A DNA stretch of 64,000 nucleotides from Pseudomonas sp. GM48. GTDB lineage: Bacteria > Pseudomonadota > Gammaproteobacteria > Pseudomonadales > Pseudomonadaceae. Shown here in pieces: positions 35,601 to 44,584 of the stretch. Numbering within the stretch: position 1 is the stretch's first letter; every line of letters starts with the position of its first letter. The stretch is taken from contig NZ_AKJM01000049.1 of assembly GCF_000282335.1 (NCBI RefSeq), positions 62,001-126,000 of the forward strand, in the 5' to 3' direction. The translations under genes were made by a program, and so were the position numbers. The notes beneath the pieces were generated by a model, which worked only from the letters and a program-made list of their open reading frames with translations, was not told the DNA's origin and ran no database searches.

Positions 35601-36545
35601 CGCGATCTGGCCGAACTGACGGCGCGTTTCGCCGAGGCCAGCCAGGCTGCATTGGCGGTGCCACAAACCGCGAAGAGCCAGCAGCCGGTGGAGCCGAAAG
35701 TGTTTGCCGCCGTGGCCGAGAAAACCCAACAGAAGATCGCCGGGCTGTCGATGACGGTCTATCCGGCGCTGGTGGAAGAGGCGGGCACAGTCAAGGAAGG
35801 GCGTTTCTCGACCCCGGCCGAAGCCGAGTTCCAGCATCGCCGTGCCCTGCAACGCTTGCTGATGCAGCAATTGGCCGAGTCGGCGAAATTCCTCCGTGGC
35901 AAGTTGCCGGGTCTGACCGAACTGGGCCTGCTGTACCGCGACATGGGGCGTGTCGATGCGCTGGTGGAAGACATTCTGCTGGCCAGCCTCGACAGCTGCA
36001 TTCTCGAAGGCGAAGAGCCGTTGCCCCGTGACGGCGCCGGATTGGCGTCGCTGGCCGAGCGCAAGCGTGGCGCCTGGACCGAGCACGCCGAGCGTGTGGC
36101 GAAGCTGACCCTGGAAATCCTCAAGCATTGGCATGGCTTGCAAAAGCGCTTCAAGGGCAAGATTGATCTTGCGCAAGCCGTGGCCCTGAACGACATCAAG
36201 CAGCAACTCAGCCACCTGGTGTATCCGGGGTTTGTCCGGGAAACGCCGATGCAATGGCTCAAGGAGTTGCCGCGTTATCTCAAGGCCATCGAACAGCGTT
36301 TCGAAAAAATCGGTGCCCAGGTCCAGCGAGACCGGGTCTGGAGCGGTGAATTGAGCGGCCTGTGGACGCAATACCAGACCCGCGCCAACAAACATGCCCA
36401 GGAAGGCAAGCGCGATCCGCAGCTGGAGTTGTATCGCTGGTGGCTGGAGGAATACCGGGTGTCGCTGTTTGCCCAGCAATTGGGGACCAAGGTGCCGATT
36501 TCCGACAAGCGCCTGAACAAGCAGTGGTCGCAAGTCGAACCGTAG
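32634..36545 (+). CDS. hrpA: ATP-dependent RNA helicase HrpA (DEAH family)
   Basis: The 1303-residue helicase carries motif I GETGSGKTT (95-103), motif II DEAHERS, motif III SATI and motif VI QRKGRCGRVEPG, followed by the winged-helix/ratchet region and the long C-terminal DUF3418 part that marks HrpA. Length is normal. It unwinds RNA, with roles in mRNA processing and in rescuing stalled ribosomes. ATG 32634 is the first in-frame start. It is monocistronic and bounded by REP pairs on both sides. Confidence 0.95.
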   Translation: MTDESPSIDKLLKNLDHAMLADRHRLRRQLLELRKKTDEAKLAQWVARMQASCEQVLARKASLPVIRYDDSLPIAAKRDEIKKALEKHQVLIIAGETGSGKTTQLPKICLEIGRGQHGLIGHTQPRRIAARSVASRVAEELGTPLGALVGYQVRFEDQSDSNTLIKLMTDGILLAETQNDRYLERYDTIIVDEAHERSLNIDFLLGYLKTLLPRRPDLKVIITSATIDLERFSKHFDDAPIVEVSGRTFPVDTWYRPLTLEQDEEGNRVEDDLTVDQAILATLDEIAAYERSERRSPGDVLVFLPGEREIRDAADMLRKAQLKHTEILPLYARLSPAEQQRIFQSHPGRRVVLATNVAETSLTVPGIRYVIDSGTARISRYSYRAKVQRLPIEAISQASANQRKGRCGRVEPGICVRLYSEEDFLGRPEFTDPEILRTNLAAVILQMLHLRLGEVSAFPFIEPPDGKAISDGYNLLQELSAVDRNSQLTPLGRQLARLPVDPRMGRMLLEAAKLGSLQEVLIVASAMSIQDPRERPPERQQAADQAHAQWKDADSDFAGLVNLWCGFEEQRQALGANPLRNWCRKNFLNYLRLREWRDSHRQLSLICRDMQLSLNKEPADYPKLHKAVLVGLLSQIGQKTEEGDYLGARQRRFWIHPSSGIGKKRPQWLMTAELVETTKLYARMVAKIDADWIEPLAGHLIKKNHFEPHWEKKRGQVVAFEQITLFGLIVVGRRPVHYGPVDPVVSRELFIREALVRGEIQSKAKCLTANKQLLEQLDELEAKARRRDILADEETLYAFYDARLPAEIHQTATFDSWYRINSQKDPQLLIMREEDVLAREASEVTAQHYPDTLHIGDLELALSYHFEPNHPRDGVTLRVPAPLLPMLPPERLDWLVPGVIEAKCIALVRNLPKALRKNFVPVPDFVKAALQRMTFAEGSLPQALGRELLRMTGARVSDEAWAEAAQQVESHLRMNLEIVDGQGKFLGEGRDLAELTARFAEASQAALAVPQTAKSQQPVEPKVFAAVAEKTQQKIAGLSMTVYPALVEEAGTVKEGRFSTPAEAEFQHRRALQRLLMQQLAESAKFLRGKLPGLTELGLLYRDMGRVDALVEDILLASLDSCILEGEEPLPRDGAGLASLAERKRGAWTEHAERVAKLTLEILKHWHGLQKRFKGKIDLAQAVALNDIKQQLSHLVYPGFVRETPMQWLKELPRYLKAIEQRFEKIGAQVQRDRVWSGELSGLWTQYQTRANKHAQEGKRDPQLELYRWWLEEYRVSLFAQQLGTKVPISDKRLNKQWSQVEP

Positions 36546-36568
36546 ACCCGAGGCTGGTGCAATACCCT

Positions 36569-36656
36569 GTGGGAGCGGGCTTGCTCGCGAAGGCGTCGTG
36601 TCAGTCGATATCACTGTCGCCTGATACACCGCCTTCGCGAGCAAGCCCGCTCCCAC
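36569..36656. repeat. REP pair, GTGGGAGC...TTCGCGAGC orientation
   Basis: Inverted REP cores enclose a spacer containing GTGTCAGTCGATATCA, related to the spacer at 46703-46789. The rest of the 343-bp gap 36546-36888 has no further gene; the last part is the leader of the FabH-like gene. Confidence 0.9.
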
Positions 36657-36888
36657 AGGTCAGGTGGTGTGTCAGTGGGAGTTTGATCCAGCAAATAGGG
36701 GCGAAATGCCCACGTTTATGGCAAACTTCGCGCCTATAAACACCGGCCCCGCGGTTTTGAGCCTTCACGGTTGCGGGCGGGTCGGAATTAAGCGATGCCA
36801 GGTTTGCGTCCCCGGACTGGAATAGACCCTTTGCGTGTTGGTACGACGGTGCCAATGCTTTCTGCCTGAACAGATTAGAGACACGACC

Positions 36889-38010
36889 ATGCATAACGTC
36901 GTCATCAGTGGCACCGGCCTGTACACCCCGGCCAACAGCATTTCCAACGAAGAGCTGGTGCAGTCTTTCAATACTTACGTGGCGCAATTCAACGCCGACA
37001 ACGCCGATGCCATCGCACGCGGTGAAGTGGAAGCATTGACCGAGTCCAGCGCCGCGTTCATCGAGAAAGCCTCTGGCATCAAGAGCCGCTTTGTCATGGA
37101 CAAGGAAGGCATCCTTGACCCGCAACGCATGGCCCCGCGCCTGCCGGAACGCTCCAACGACGAGTGGTCGGTGCTGTGCCAGATGGCCATCGGCGCTGCC
37201 GAACAAGCCCTGCAGCGCGCCGGCAAGACCGCTGCCGATATCGACGGCGTGATCGTTGCCTGCTCCAACCTGCAACGCGCTTACCCGGCCATTGCCATCG
37301 AAGTCCAGGAAGCGCTGGGCATCCAGGGTTTCGGTTTCGACATGAACGTGGCGTGCTCTTCGGCGACCTTCGGTATCCAGACCGCTGCCAACAGCGTGCA
37401 ACTGGGTCAGGCCCGGGCGATCCTGATGGTCAACCCGGAAGTCTGCACCGGCCACCTGAACTTCCGTGACCGCGACAGCCACTTCATCTTCGGCGACGCC
37501 GCCACCGCGGTGATCATCGAACGTGCCGACCTGGCCACTTCCAAGTACCAGTTCGACATCGTCAGCACCAAGCTGCTGACCAAGTTCTCCAACAACATCC
37601 GCAACAACTTCGGCTTCCTCAACCGCGCGGCGGAAGAGGGTATTGGCGCCAGGGACAAACTGTTCGTGCAGGAAGGTCGCAAGGTGTTCCGCGACGTGTG
37701 CCCGATGGTGGCCGAACTGGTGGCTACGCACCTGGAAGAGAACCAGCTCAACGTCAGCGACGTGAAGCGTTTCTGGTTGCACCAGGCCAACCTCAGCATG
37801 AATCACCTGATCGTCAAGAAACTGCTGGGCCGCGACGCCACCGAACAGGAAGCGCCGGTGATTCTCGACACCTACGCCAACACCAGTTCCGCCGGCTCCG
37901 TGATTGCCTTCCACAAGAACCAGGACGATCTGGCCGCCGGCTCGCTGGCCGTGCTCAGCTCGTTCGGCGCCGGTTATTCGATTGGTAGCGTGTTGCTGCG
38001 CAAGCGCTGA
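36889..38010 (+). CDS. 3-oxoacyl-ACP synthase III-like enzyme (PA3286-type)
   Basis: The 373-residue thiolase-fold enzyme has the KAS III triad Cys156 in MNVACSSATFG, His298 in WLHQAN and Asn331 in YANTSSAGS. It closely resembles the P. aeruginosa PA3286 type, which condenses octanoyl-CoA with malonyl-ACP and so shunts beta-oxidation intermediates into fatty acid synthesis. An insert at about 28-60 before the ASGIKSR motif is longer than in E. coli FabH. I therefore do not call it the housekeeping fabH. ATG 36889 follows an AGAG site. A terminator follows. Confidence 0.87.
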   Translation: MHNVVISGTGLYTPANSISNEELVQSFNTYVAQFNADNADAIARGEVEALTESSAAFIEKASGIKSRFVMDKEGILDPQRMAPRLPERSNDEWSVLCQMAIGAAEQALQRAGKTAADIDGVIVACSNLQRAYPAIAIEVQEALGIQGFGFDMNVACSSATFGIQTAANSVQLGQARAILMVNPEVCTGHLNFRDRDSHFIFGDAATAVIIERADLATSKYQFDIVSTKLLTKFSNNIRNNFGFLNRAAEEGIGARDKLFVQEGRKVFRDVCPMVAELVATHLEENQLNVSDVKRFWLHQANLSMNHLIVKKLLGRDATEQEAPVILDTYANTSSAGSVIAFHKNQDDLAAGSLAVLSSFGAGYSIGSVLLRKR

Positions 38011-38041
38011 GTTTGAATTAACTGTCGCAGCAGATGAAAAG

Positions 38042-38069
38042 ATCGCAGCCGAAAGCTGCGATTTTTTTT
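38042..38069 (+). terminator. Intrinsic terminator of the KAS III-like gene
   Basis: ATCGCAGC / GCTGCGAT form the stem, with a 4-5 nt loop, followed by eight Ts, 31 bp after the stop codon. Confidence 0.92.
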
Positions 38070-38082
38070 GGGTTGGGCATTT

Positions 38083-38213
38083 GTGGCGAGGGAGCTTGCT
38101 CCCGCTCGGCTGCGAAGCAGTCGCAAGACAAGCTGATGCGGTGTGTCCGGTAAAACGCGGTGGCTGAGTTCGGGACTGCTTCGCAGTCCAGCGCGAGCAA
38201 GCTCGCTCGCCAC
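38083..38213. repeat. REP pair, GTGGCGAGGGAGC class
   Basis: GTGGCGAGGGAGCTTGCTCC and GCGAGCAAGCTCGCTCGCCAC arms enclose about 85 bp with two CTGCGAAGCAG-type palindromes. It occupies most of the 336-bp gap between the KAS III-like gene and the convergent porin gene and resembles 2629-2754. Confidence 0.85.
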
Positions 38214-38301
38214 AATTGAAGGGTGCAGGCGGGGATGTGAAAACAGACTCGCGTTGATGTGTCGGAGGATGATGGGGACCGACACACCAACGCCAGGCTG
38301 T

Positions 38302-38330
38302 AAAAGCGGCCCGGGCTTCCTTGCCCGGGT
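38302..38330 (-). terminator. Intrinsic terminator of the porin gene
   Basis: On the minus strand CCCGGGC and GCCCGGG form a GC-rich stem with a 6-nt loop, followed by CGCTTTTA, 17 bp after the porin stop. Confidence 0.75.
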
Positions 38331-38346
38331 CGTGTAGCGGGGTGAA

Positions 38347-39678
38347 TCAGAACTTGGCTTCGGCATCCAGTTGCAGGGTGTTGATGTCCGAATCGGTTTT
38401 CTTGATGTTGGCGTTGGTCTGGTCCGAGGTCGCCATGAAGTAGGTCGCGCCCAGGGCGAAGTTCTTGTCCAGATCGTAGCTCACTTTCAGCTTGCTGCCG
38501 CGCGAACCGGTGAAGCCGTTGGCGAAGTCGGAGTCGGTGAAGGCACCCACCACGGCGTTACGCTGCACGTCGCGGTAGTTGTAGTCCAGGTTGAAGCCGT
38601 AGACCTTGGACTTCACACCGGCCAGCCAGCCAGTGTCCTGGTCGTTGCTGGCATCGGTGTTGTTGACGTACTGACCGTACAGCGACAGCGGAACCGGCAG
38701 GTTGGTGAAGTCCAGCTGGCCAAAACCTTCGTACAGTTTGAAGGTTTCGTTCGGGCTGTTGCCGTTGACGGCCAGGGCGCATGGCGTGGTAACGGTGCCG
38801 GAGGTAGGGCAGGCACTGCTGCTGTCGTTGTCGTAGGAGTAGATACTGCCGCCCAACGTCATTTTCATGCTGTCGGTGATGGCGAAGCGACCACCCAACT
38901 GACCAGCGTACAGGCGCAGGTCGTGCTTGAACTGCACGCCTTCACCGTCGACGTTGTCCTTGAGGGTGTAGTGACCGGCGCTACCGAACAGCTCGGTGCT
39001 GCCGCTCAGCGGGTACTTGTAAGTGACGGCCAGACCTTCAGGGTTGATGTCGCTATCCCAGATGATGTCGCCCATGCTCACCCACTGTTGCGGCATCTTG
39101 CCGCCAACCAGGTGCAGGTTCTTGATCGCGTCAGGGTGGTAGTCGATGTAACCCAGGTCCAGCCAGATCTGCTTCTTGTCGAAGTAGTTGTTCAGATCCT
39201 GGTTGGTCGAACGAGCGTCGTCGTTGCTGCCGGTGGCGATACGGATACCAGTGTCGACCTGCGGGTTGATTTCGCTGTAGGCACCCAGGCGGGCACGAAT
39301 GCGCTGACGATCCTGGTCCTTGTTGTTTGGCACGCCATCGTTGTGCACGGTTTCTTCACGGAAACGCACGTCACCCTTGAATTGGGTCTTGGCGGCCCAG
39401 GCCAGCTTCTGGTCGAAGGTGCTCAGTGCCTCGGTTTTCTTCGCGGTGGCCGCGATTTGCTCGTTAGTCTCTTGCTGAGCCTGACGCGCGATCTGCTGGT
39501 CTTTCTGATCCCTGGCCAGCTCGGCTTGCAGTTCGCTGTACTGCGCGTTGGTGATCGAGCCGTTAGCCTTGAGCATGTCGAGCAGTTTGGCGTCGACTGC
39601 GGCACTGGCCGGAACACTCATGGCCAACAGCAGGCCACCGCACAAGGCCGCCGCAGTTTTCGTGGAAGCAAGACGCAT
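38347..39678 (-). CDS. Outer-membrane porin (putative porin family)
   Basis: The 443-residue protein has a signal peptide cleaved near ASAAVDA (residue about 27). A polar helical region of about 60 residues follows (QYSELQAELARDQKDQQIARQ), probably a periplasmic coiled coil. The rest is a beta-barrel with alternating strands and a C-terminal Phe (LQLDAEAKF). This is the pseudomonad putative porin layout; the solute carried is unknown. ATG 39678 follows GGAG. The 279-bp region upstream is AT-richer and holds GACGA-N7-TCGTC at about 39838-39854 but no operator I recognise. Confidence 0.88.
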   Translation of the reverse strand: MRLASTKTAAALCGGLLLAMSVPASAAVDAKLLDMLKANGSITNAQYSELQAELARDQKDQQIARQAQQETNEQIAATAKKTEALSTFDQKLAWAAKTQFKGDVRFREETVHNDGVPNNKDQDRQRIRARLGAYSEINPQVDTGIRIATGSNDDARSTNQDLNNYFDKKQIWLDLGYIDYHPDAIKNLHLVGGKMPQQWVSMGDIIWDSDINPEGLAVTYKYPLSGSTELFGSAGHYTLKDNVDGEGVQFKHDLRLYAGQLGGRFAITDSMKMTLGGSIYSYDNDSSSACPTSGTVTTPCALAVNGNSPNETFKLYEGFGQLDFTNLPVPLSLYGQYVNNTDASNDQDTGWLAGVKSKVYGFNLDYNYRDVQRNAVVGAFTDSDFANGFTGSRGSKLKVSYDLDKNFALGATYFMATSDQTNANIKKTDSDINTLQLDAEAKF

Positions 39679-39957
39679 ATCAATCTCCGAAGATGAGAGG
39701 GGATGACAGAGCCATCCGGACACAACCGACCGTAAGGGGCGGAAAACAGTGGCCGGGTATAACCCGGCGCTCTAAAAACAGGCGCCAGTATCGCGATGGT
39801 TTATGACAGAGCGGTGGCGATGTGATGTCATGTCGATGACGATACAGAGTCGTCGTGAACTATTGAGTTAGAGCGCTGTCGTCGAATTGATCGTGTGCAA
39901 AGGAGAGCGATCGGCGATACTCGCGAGGCTTTCACACCATGAAAAGTGAGGATGGTG

Positions 39958-41082
39958 ATGCCGTTGCAACGCCTGCAAAGACTGTCAGAAATCGCCCCGC
40001 GGACCTGGGACGCCCTGGTGCCCGAGACTCAGCCTTTTCTGCGTCACGCTTTTTTGAGCGCGCTGGAAGACAGCGGCAGCGTCGGCCCCCATTCCGGCTG
40101 GCAGCCCGAGCATCTGCTGCACGTTGAAGGTGACCGCCTGATCGCTGCGCTGCCCGGTTATCGCAAATGGCATTCCTACGGCGAGTACGTGTTCGATCAC
40201 GCCTGGGCCGATGCCTGTGAACGCGCCGGCATCGACTACTACCCCAAGCTGTTGGCCGCCGTGCCGTTCAGTCCCGTTACCGGGCCACGGCTGTTGGCGG
40301 CCACGGTCGAAGACGGCTTCGAGTTATTGAAAAGCCTGCCGGGTTACCTTGAGCTTGAGGGGCTCTCCAGCGCCCACATCAATTTCACCGATGCGTTCAC
40401 CGACGCGGCATTGAGCGAGCAGCCCGGCTGGTTGCAGCGCGTTGGCTGTCAATACCACTGGCAGAATCGCGGCTACCGGGATTTTCAGGACTTCCTCGAC
40501 GTGCTCAGTTCGCGCAAGCGCAAACAGATGCGCAAAGAGCGGGAGCAAGTGGCGGGGCAGGGCATTGAATTCGAGTGGCTTGAAGGTCGAGAGCTGAGCC
40601 AGGCACAGTGGGATTTCGTCTATGCCTGCTACGCCAATACTTACGCGGTGCGCCGGCAAGCGCCGTATCTCACGCGAGAATTTTTCAGCCTGTTGGCCGA
40701 ACGCATGCCCGAATCGATTCGCGTGGTGCTGGCCAAACAGGGATCACGGCCGGTGGCGATGGCTTTCAGCCTGGTGGGGGGCGACAGTTTCTACGGGCGT
40801 TACTGGGGTTGCCTGGCGGAGTTCGACCGCCTGCATTTCGAGACCTGCTTCTACCAGGGCATGGAATACGCCATCGCCAACGGTTTCCAGCGCTTCGATG
40901 CGGGGGCTCAGGGGGAGCATAAATTGATTCGCGGATTCGAGCCGGTGATCACCCATTCCTGGCACTACTTGCGGCATCCGGGATTGAAAGCGGCGGTGAA
41001 AGACTTCCTGGAGCAGGAGCGGTTGGGGGTACTGGCTTATGCGGAGGATGCGAAGTCAGCCTTGCCTTATCGACAAGGCTGA
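39958..41082 (+). CDS. FemAB/GNAT-like acyltransferase (peptidogalycan biosynthesis family)
   Basis: The 374-residue protein belongs to the large GNAT-related family once labelled peptidogalycan biosynthesis proteins (PF04339-like). Markers are the SSRKRKQMRKEREQV helix, the HINFTDAF strand and the conserved GAQGEHKLIRGFEP with THSWHYL near the C-terminus. It probably transfers an acyl or aminoacyl group in the cytosol; the substrate is not known. Several starts are possible (GTG 39946, ATG 39952, ATG 39958); GAGGA 5 nt before 39958 favours the last. It converges with aqpZ, 18 bp between stops. Confidence 0.82.
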   Translation: MPLQRLQRLSEIAPRTWDALVPETQPFLRHAFLSALEDSGSVGPHSGWQPEHLLHVEGDRLIAALPGYRKWHSYGEYVFDHAWADACERAGIDYYPKLLAAVPFSPVTGPRLLAATVEDGFELLKSLPGYLELEGLSSAHINFTDAFTDAALSEQPGWLQRVGCQYHWQNRGYRDFQDFLDVLSSRKRKQMRKEREQVAGQGIEFEWLEGRELSQAQWDFVYACYANTYAVRRQAPYLTREFFSLLAERMPESIRVVLAKQGSRPVAMAFSLVGGDSFYGRYWGCLAEFDRLHFETCFYQGMEYAIANGFQRFDAGAQGEHKLIRGFEPVITHSWHYLRHPGLKAAVKDFLEQERLGVLAYAEDAKSALPYRQG

Positions 41083-41100
41083 TCTTCACCGCGCAGTGTG

Positions 41101-41799
41101 TCAGGTGTCTTCCTTGCCCAGCCAGCGATACAGCACGCCGCCGACGACTGCACCGAGCAGCGGTGCGACCCAGAACATCCACAGTTGTTGAATCGCCCAG
41201 CCGCCGACGATCAGCGCCGGGCCGGTGCTGCGCGCCGGGTTGACCGAGGTGTTGGTGACCGGGATCGAGATCAGGTGGATTAGCGTCAGCCCCAGGCCGA
41301 TGGCAATCGGTGCCAGTCCAGCCGGTGCACGTTTGTCGGTGGCGCCGAGGATGATCAGGATGAACATCGCCGTCATTACCAGTTCACAGACAAACCCTGC
41401 GGCCATCGAATAGCCGCCGGGCGAGTGTTCGCCATAGCCGTTGGATGCCAATCCTCCCGCCAGTTCGAAACCGGGTTTGCCGCTGGCAATGAAGTACAGC
41501 AGGGCGGCTGCAATCACGCCGCCAATGACCTGGGCAATGATGTAGGCCGGCAATTCATTGGCCGGAAACCGCCCACCCACCACCAGGCCGAGGGATACCG
41601 CAGGATTGAGATGACAGCCGGAAATATGGCCAATGGCGAAGGCCATGGTCAGCACGGTCAGGCCAAACGCGAAGGACACCCCGAGAAGACCGATCCCCAC
41701 ATCCGGAAAAGCCGCCGCCAGCACCGCACTGCCGCAACCACCCAACACCAGCCAGAACGTACCTACCAACTCTGTAGCCGAACGTTTTAACAGAGACAT
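41101..41799 (-). CDS. aqpZ: Aquaporin Z
   Basis: The 232-residue inner-membrane water channel has six predicted membrane helices and two half-helices with NPA motifs at 65-67 ([10 protein letters not shown]) and 187-189 ([10 protein letters not shown]). Arg190 after the second NPA and the small residues around it fit a water-selective filter rather than a glycerol channel. It forms a homotetramer. It is monocistronic. Confidence 0.93.
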   Translation of the reverse strand: MSLLKRSATELVGTFWLVLGGCGSAVLAAAFPDVGIGLLGVSFAFGLTVLTMAFAIGHISGCHLNPAVSLGLVVGGRFPANELPAYIIAQVIGGVIAAALLYFIASGKPGFELAGGLASNGYGEHSPGGYSMAAGFVCELVMTAMFILIILGATDKRAPAGLAPIAIGLGLTLIHLISIPVTNTSVNPARSTGPALIVGGWAIQQLWMFWVAPLLGAVVGGVLYRWLGKEDT

Positions 41800-41913
41800 G
41801 AGAGTGAGCCCTTTCGAGATTATGCAGCCTTGAGCATCCAGCCGATGGACTGCAGAACCACCTCCAGAACGTTGCAGTGAGTACAGCAGGGTTTTTTCAG
41901 AATTCCAGCAGGC

Positions 41914-41958
41914 AGAAAAAACCGCCAGGACCCGTTGTTGAAGGGTTCTGGCGGTGTT
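41914..41958 (-). terminator. Intrinsic terminator downstream of the ABC exporter gene
   Basis: On the minus strand ACCGCCAGAACCC and GGGTCCTGGCGGT form a 13-bp stem with one mismatch and a 9-nt loop, followed by six Ts. The REP pair at 41986-42073 lies between it and the ABC gene stop, so the REP pair would be in the 3-prime UTR. Confidence 0.85.
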
Positions 41959-41985
41959 TTGGGTCCATCGGTCACGCCAATCCCT

Positions 41986-42073
41986 GTGGGAGCGGGCTTG
42001 CTCGCGAAGACGGTGTATCAGTCGGCATCGTTGTTGAATGATCTACCGCATTCGCGAGCAAGCCCGCTCCCAC
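41986..42073. repeat. REP pair, GTGGGAGC...TTCGCGAGC orientation
   Basis: Inverted REP cores enclose a spacer with GTGTATCAGTCGGCATCG. It is placed within the probable 3-prime UTR of the ABC exporter gene. Confidence 0.9.
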
Positions 42074-42096
42074 AGGGTTTGTGGTCGCAGCAATGC

Positions 42097-43929
42097 TCAG
42101 TCGATCCCGACAAACCCGCCGGTCTGGTGTTGCCACAAGCGCGCATACAAACCGCCATGGGCCAGCAGTTCGGCATGGCTGCCGGTTTCGGCGATCTTGC
42201 CGTTTTCCAGTACCACCAGCCGGTCCATGCGGGCGATGGTCGAGAGCCGGTGTGCGATGGCGATCACGGTTTTACCCTGCATCAGGGTTTCGAGGCTTTC
42301 CTGGATCGCCGCTTCGACTTCCGAATCCAGTGCTGACGTGGCTTCGTCCATGATCAGAATCGGCGCGTCCTTGAGCAGCACACGGGCAATGGCGATGCGC
42401 TGGCGCTGGCCACCGGAGAGTTTCACCCCGCGCTCGCCAACGTGGGCATCGAAACCGGTGCGGCCCTCTGCGTCCGACAGTGAAGGAATGAACCCGTCGG
42501 CCCGGGCCTTGTGTACGGCCTCCCAGAGTTCGGCGTCGGTGGCGTCGGGTTTGCCATACAGCAAGTTGTCACGGATTGAACGGTGCAGCAGCGAGGTGTC
42601 CTGGGTGATCATGCCGATGCGCTCGCGCAGGCTTTCCTGGCTGACGTCGGCGATGTTCTGGCCGTCGATCAGGATGCGTCCGCCTTCCACGTCATACAGG
42701 CGCAGCAGCAGGTTCACCAGGGTCGATTTACCAGCACCGGACGGGCCGATCAGGCCGATTTTTTCACCGGCTTTGATGCTCAGGTTGAGGTCGCCGATGA
42801 TCCCGCTCTGCTTGCCGTAGTGAAAATCCACATGCTCGAAACGCACTTCTCCGCGGGCCACCGCCAGGGGTTTGGCCTGGTCGCGGTCGGTGACGGTGAC
42901 CGGTTGCGAAATGGTCTGCAGACCGTCCTGCACCATGCCGATGTTTTCAAAAATGCCGGTGACCACCCACATGATCCAGCCGGACATGTTGACGATGCGG
43001 ATCACCAAACCAGTGGCCAGAGCGATGGCGCCGACGGTGATCAGCGACTGGGTCCACAACCACAGGGCGAGGCCGGTGGTGCAGACGATCAGCAAGCCGT
43101 TCAGGCTGGTGATGACCACGTCCATGCTGGTGACCACGCGGCCGGCCAGTTGTGCCTTCTCGGTCTGTTCCTTGATGGCTTCGCGGGCGTATTGCTGTTC
43201 GAAGTTGGTGTGGGCGAACAGCTTCAGGGTGGTGATATTGGTATAGCCGTCGACAATCCGCCCCATGAGTTTGGAGCGCGCATCAGAGGCCATCACCGAG
43301 CGATCCTTCACCCTGGGTACGAAGTAACAGAGGGCACTGATGAAAGCGACGATCCAGGTCAGCAGCGGGAGCATCAGGCGCCAGTCGGCTTCGGCGAACA
43401 GCACCAGCGAACTGATGGCGTAGATCAGCACATGCCACAGGGCATCGACGGCCTGCACGGCGGAGTCGCGCAGTGAGTTGCCGGTTTGCATGATGCGTTG
43501 GGCGATGCGCCCGGCGAAATCATTCTGGAAAAAATTCAGGCTCTGCTTGAGCACATAACTGTGGTTTTGCCAGCGGATCATGCTGGTCATACTGGGGCTG
43601 AGGGTCTGGTGCACCAGCAGGTCATGCAGGCCAACGAATATAGGGCGCAGAACCAGCGCAACCACCACCATCCAGGTCAGTTCCAGGGCGTGTTCCTGGA
43701 ACAAATTGATGTTCGGCGTACCTTGGGCCAGGTCGATGATGCGGCTCAGGTAGCTGAACAACGCCACCTCGATCAATGCACCAATCAGCCCGACGATCAG
43801 CAGGGCGGCGAAGCTTGGCCAGACCTGCTTGAGGTAATAGGTATAAAAAGGGAAAACCCGGTCCGGCGGAGACGCCGTTGGTGCTTCACGGAAAACATCG
43901 ATCAGTTTTTCAAAGCGGCGATAAAGCAT
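42097..43929 (-). CDS. ABC exporter, fused membrane and ATPase domains
   Basis: The 610-residue protein joins a six-helix transmembrane domain (about 30-330) to an ATPase domain. Walker A GPSGAGKST, the Q-loop MITQDTSLLH, the signature LSGGQRQ, Walker B ILIMDEATSALDS and the switch His in IAHRLST are all present, so it should be active as a homodimer. It belongs to the half-exporter group with lipid or multidrug exporters; the substrate is unknown. Six Ts and T-rich sequence precede the terminator at 41914. No partner gene is adjacent. Confidence 0.9.
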   Translation of the reverse strand: MLYRRFEKLIDVFREAPTASPPDRVFPFYTYYLKQVWPSFAALLIVGLIGALIEVALFSYLSRIIDLAQGTPNINLFQEHALELTWMVVVALVLRPIFVGLHDLLVHQTLSPSMTSMIRWQNHSYVLKQSLNFFQNDFAGRIAQRIMQTGNSLRDSAVQAVDALWHVLIYAISSLVLFAEADWRLMLPLLTWIVAFISALCYFVPRVKDRSVMASDARSKLMGRIVDGYTNITTLKLFAHTNFEQQYAREAIKEQTEKAQLAGRVVTSMDVVITSLNGLLIVCTTGLALWLWTQSLITVGAIALATGLVIRIVNMSGWIMWVVTGIFENIGMVQDGLQTISQPVTVTDRDQAKPLAVARGEVRFEHVDFHYGKQSGIIGDLNLSIKAGEKIGLIGPSGAGKSTLVNLLLRLYDVEGGRILIDGQNIADVSQESLRERIGMITQDTSLLHRSIRDNLLYGKPDATDAELWEAVHKARADGFIPSLSDAEGRTGFDAHVGERGVKLSGGQRQRIAIARVLLKDAPILIMDEATSALDSEVEAAIQESLETLMQGKTVIAIAHRLSTIARMDRLVVLENGKIAETGSHAELLAHGGLYARLWQHQTGGFVGID

Positions 43930-43972
43930 GGGTTGTTCGCCCGCGAACGGGCTCTCCTTTTAACGGTTTGAG

Positions 43973-43995
43973 CGTTGCCGGCAAACACCGGCAAC
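43973..43995. terminator. Stem-loop downstream of the cyclophilin gene
   Basis: The arms CGTTGCCGG and CCGGCAACG are perfectly complementary around 5 nt, 28 bp after the ppiA stop on the minus strand. The following bases (CTCAAACCGTTAAAAGG) lack a T run, so termination strength is doubtful. Confidence 0.5.
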
Positions 43996-44023
43996 GGCTC
44001 GGACATCCTTGTCCAGCTTAGTC

Positions 44024-44581
44024 TCAGTCGATGCGCTTGGCCGACTTGATGAACACCGGGTCGGCTGGCACGTCCTTCATGCCGTTACGAACGGTGGTTG
44101 GCGAATTGACGATGATGTCGACCACGTCCATGCCTTTGACCACTTTGCCGAACACAGCGTAGCCGTCACCCTGGTCAAGGAAGTCGTTGTCCTTGACGTT
44201 GATGAAGAACTGGCTGGTGGCCGAGTCAGGCACCGAAGTACGGGCCATGGACAAGGTGCCACGAACGTTGACCAGGCCGTTGTTGTGCTCGTTCTTGATC
44301 GGTGCCTTGGTGTCTTTTTGCTGCATGGCCTGGGTGAAGCCACCGCCCTGGACCATGAACCCCGGAATCACCCGGTGGAAAATCGTGTTGTTGTAGAAAC
44401 CACTATCGACGTACGCAAGGAAGTTCTTGGTACTGATCGGGGCCTTGACCGGGTCCAGTTCGATTTCGATCTGGCCGTTGGTGGTTTCCAGCAGCACGTG
44501 CGGTGCCTTTTCCGGCGTTGCGGCCATCAGGTTGGCGGCAAACAGGACGGAGCCTGCGGCGAGGGCGATTTTTTTCAGCAT
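44024..44581 (-). CDS. ppiA: Periplasmic cyclophilin-type peptidyl-prolyl isomerase
   Basis: The 185-residue protein has a signal peptide (cut near LMAATPEKA) and a full cyclophilin domain: [16 protein letters not shown] with the catalytic Arg, the [14 protein letters not shown] region, and [16 protein letters not shown]. It speeds proline isomerisation in folding envelope proteins. The start is 3 bp after the alpha/beta hydrolase stop, so the two genes are cotranscribed. Confidence 0.92.
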   Translation of the reverse strand: MLKKIALAAGSVLFAANLMAATPEKAPHVLLETTNGQIEIELDPVKAPISTKNFLAYVDSGFYNNTIFHRVIPGFMVQGGGFTQAMQQKDTKAPIKNEHNNGLVNVRGTLSMARTSVPDSATSQFFINVKDNDFLDQGDGYAVFGKVVKGMDVVDIIVNSPTTVRNGMKDVPADPVFIKSAKRID

Positions 44582-44584
44582 GGT

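Noticed and set aside
33717-36656. 979-codon open frame antisense to hrpA
   Set aside because: It lies wholly opposite the conserved hrpA gene, its translation has no recognisable domain and is rich in His, Gln and Arg, and such frames are common opposite GC-rich genes.
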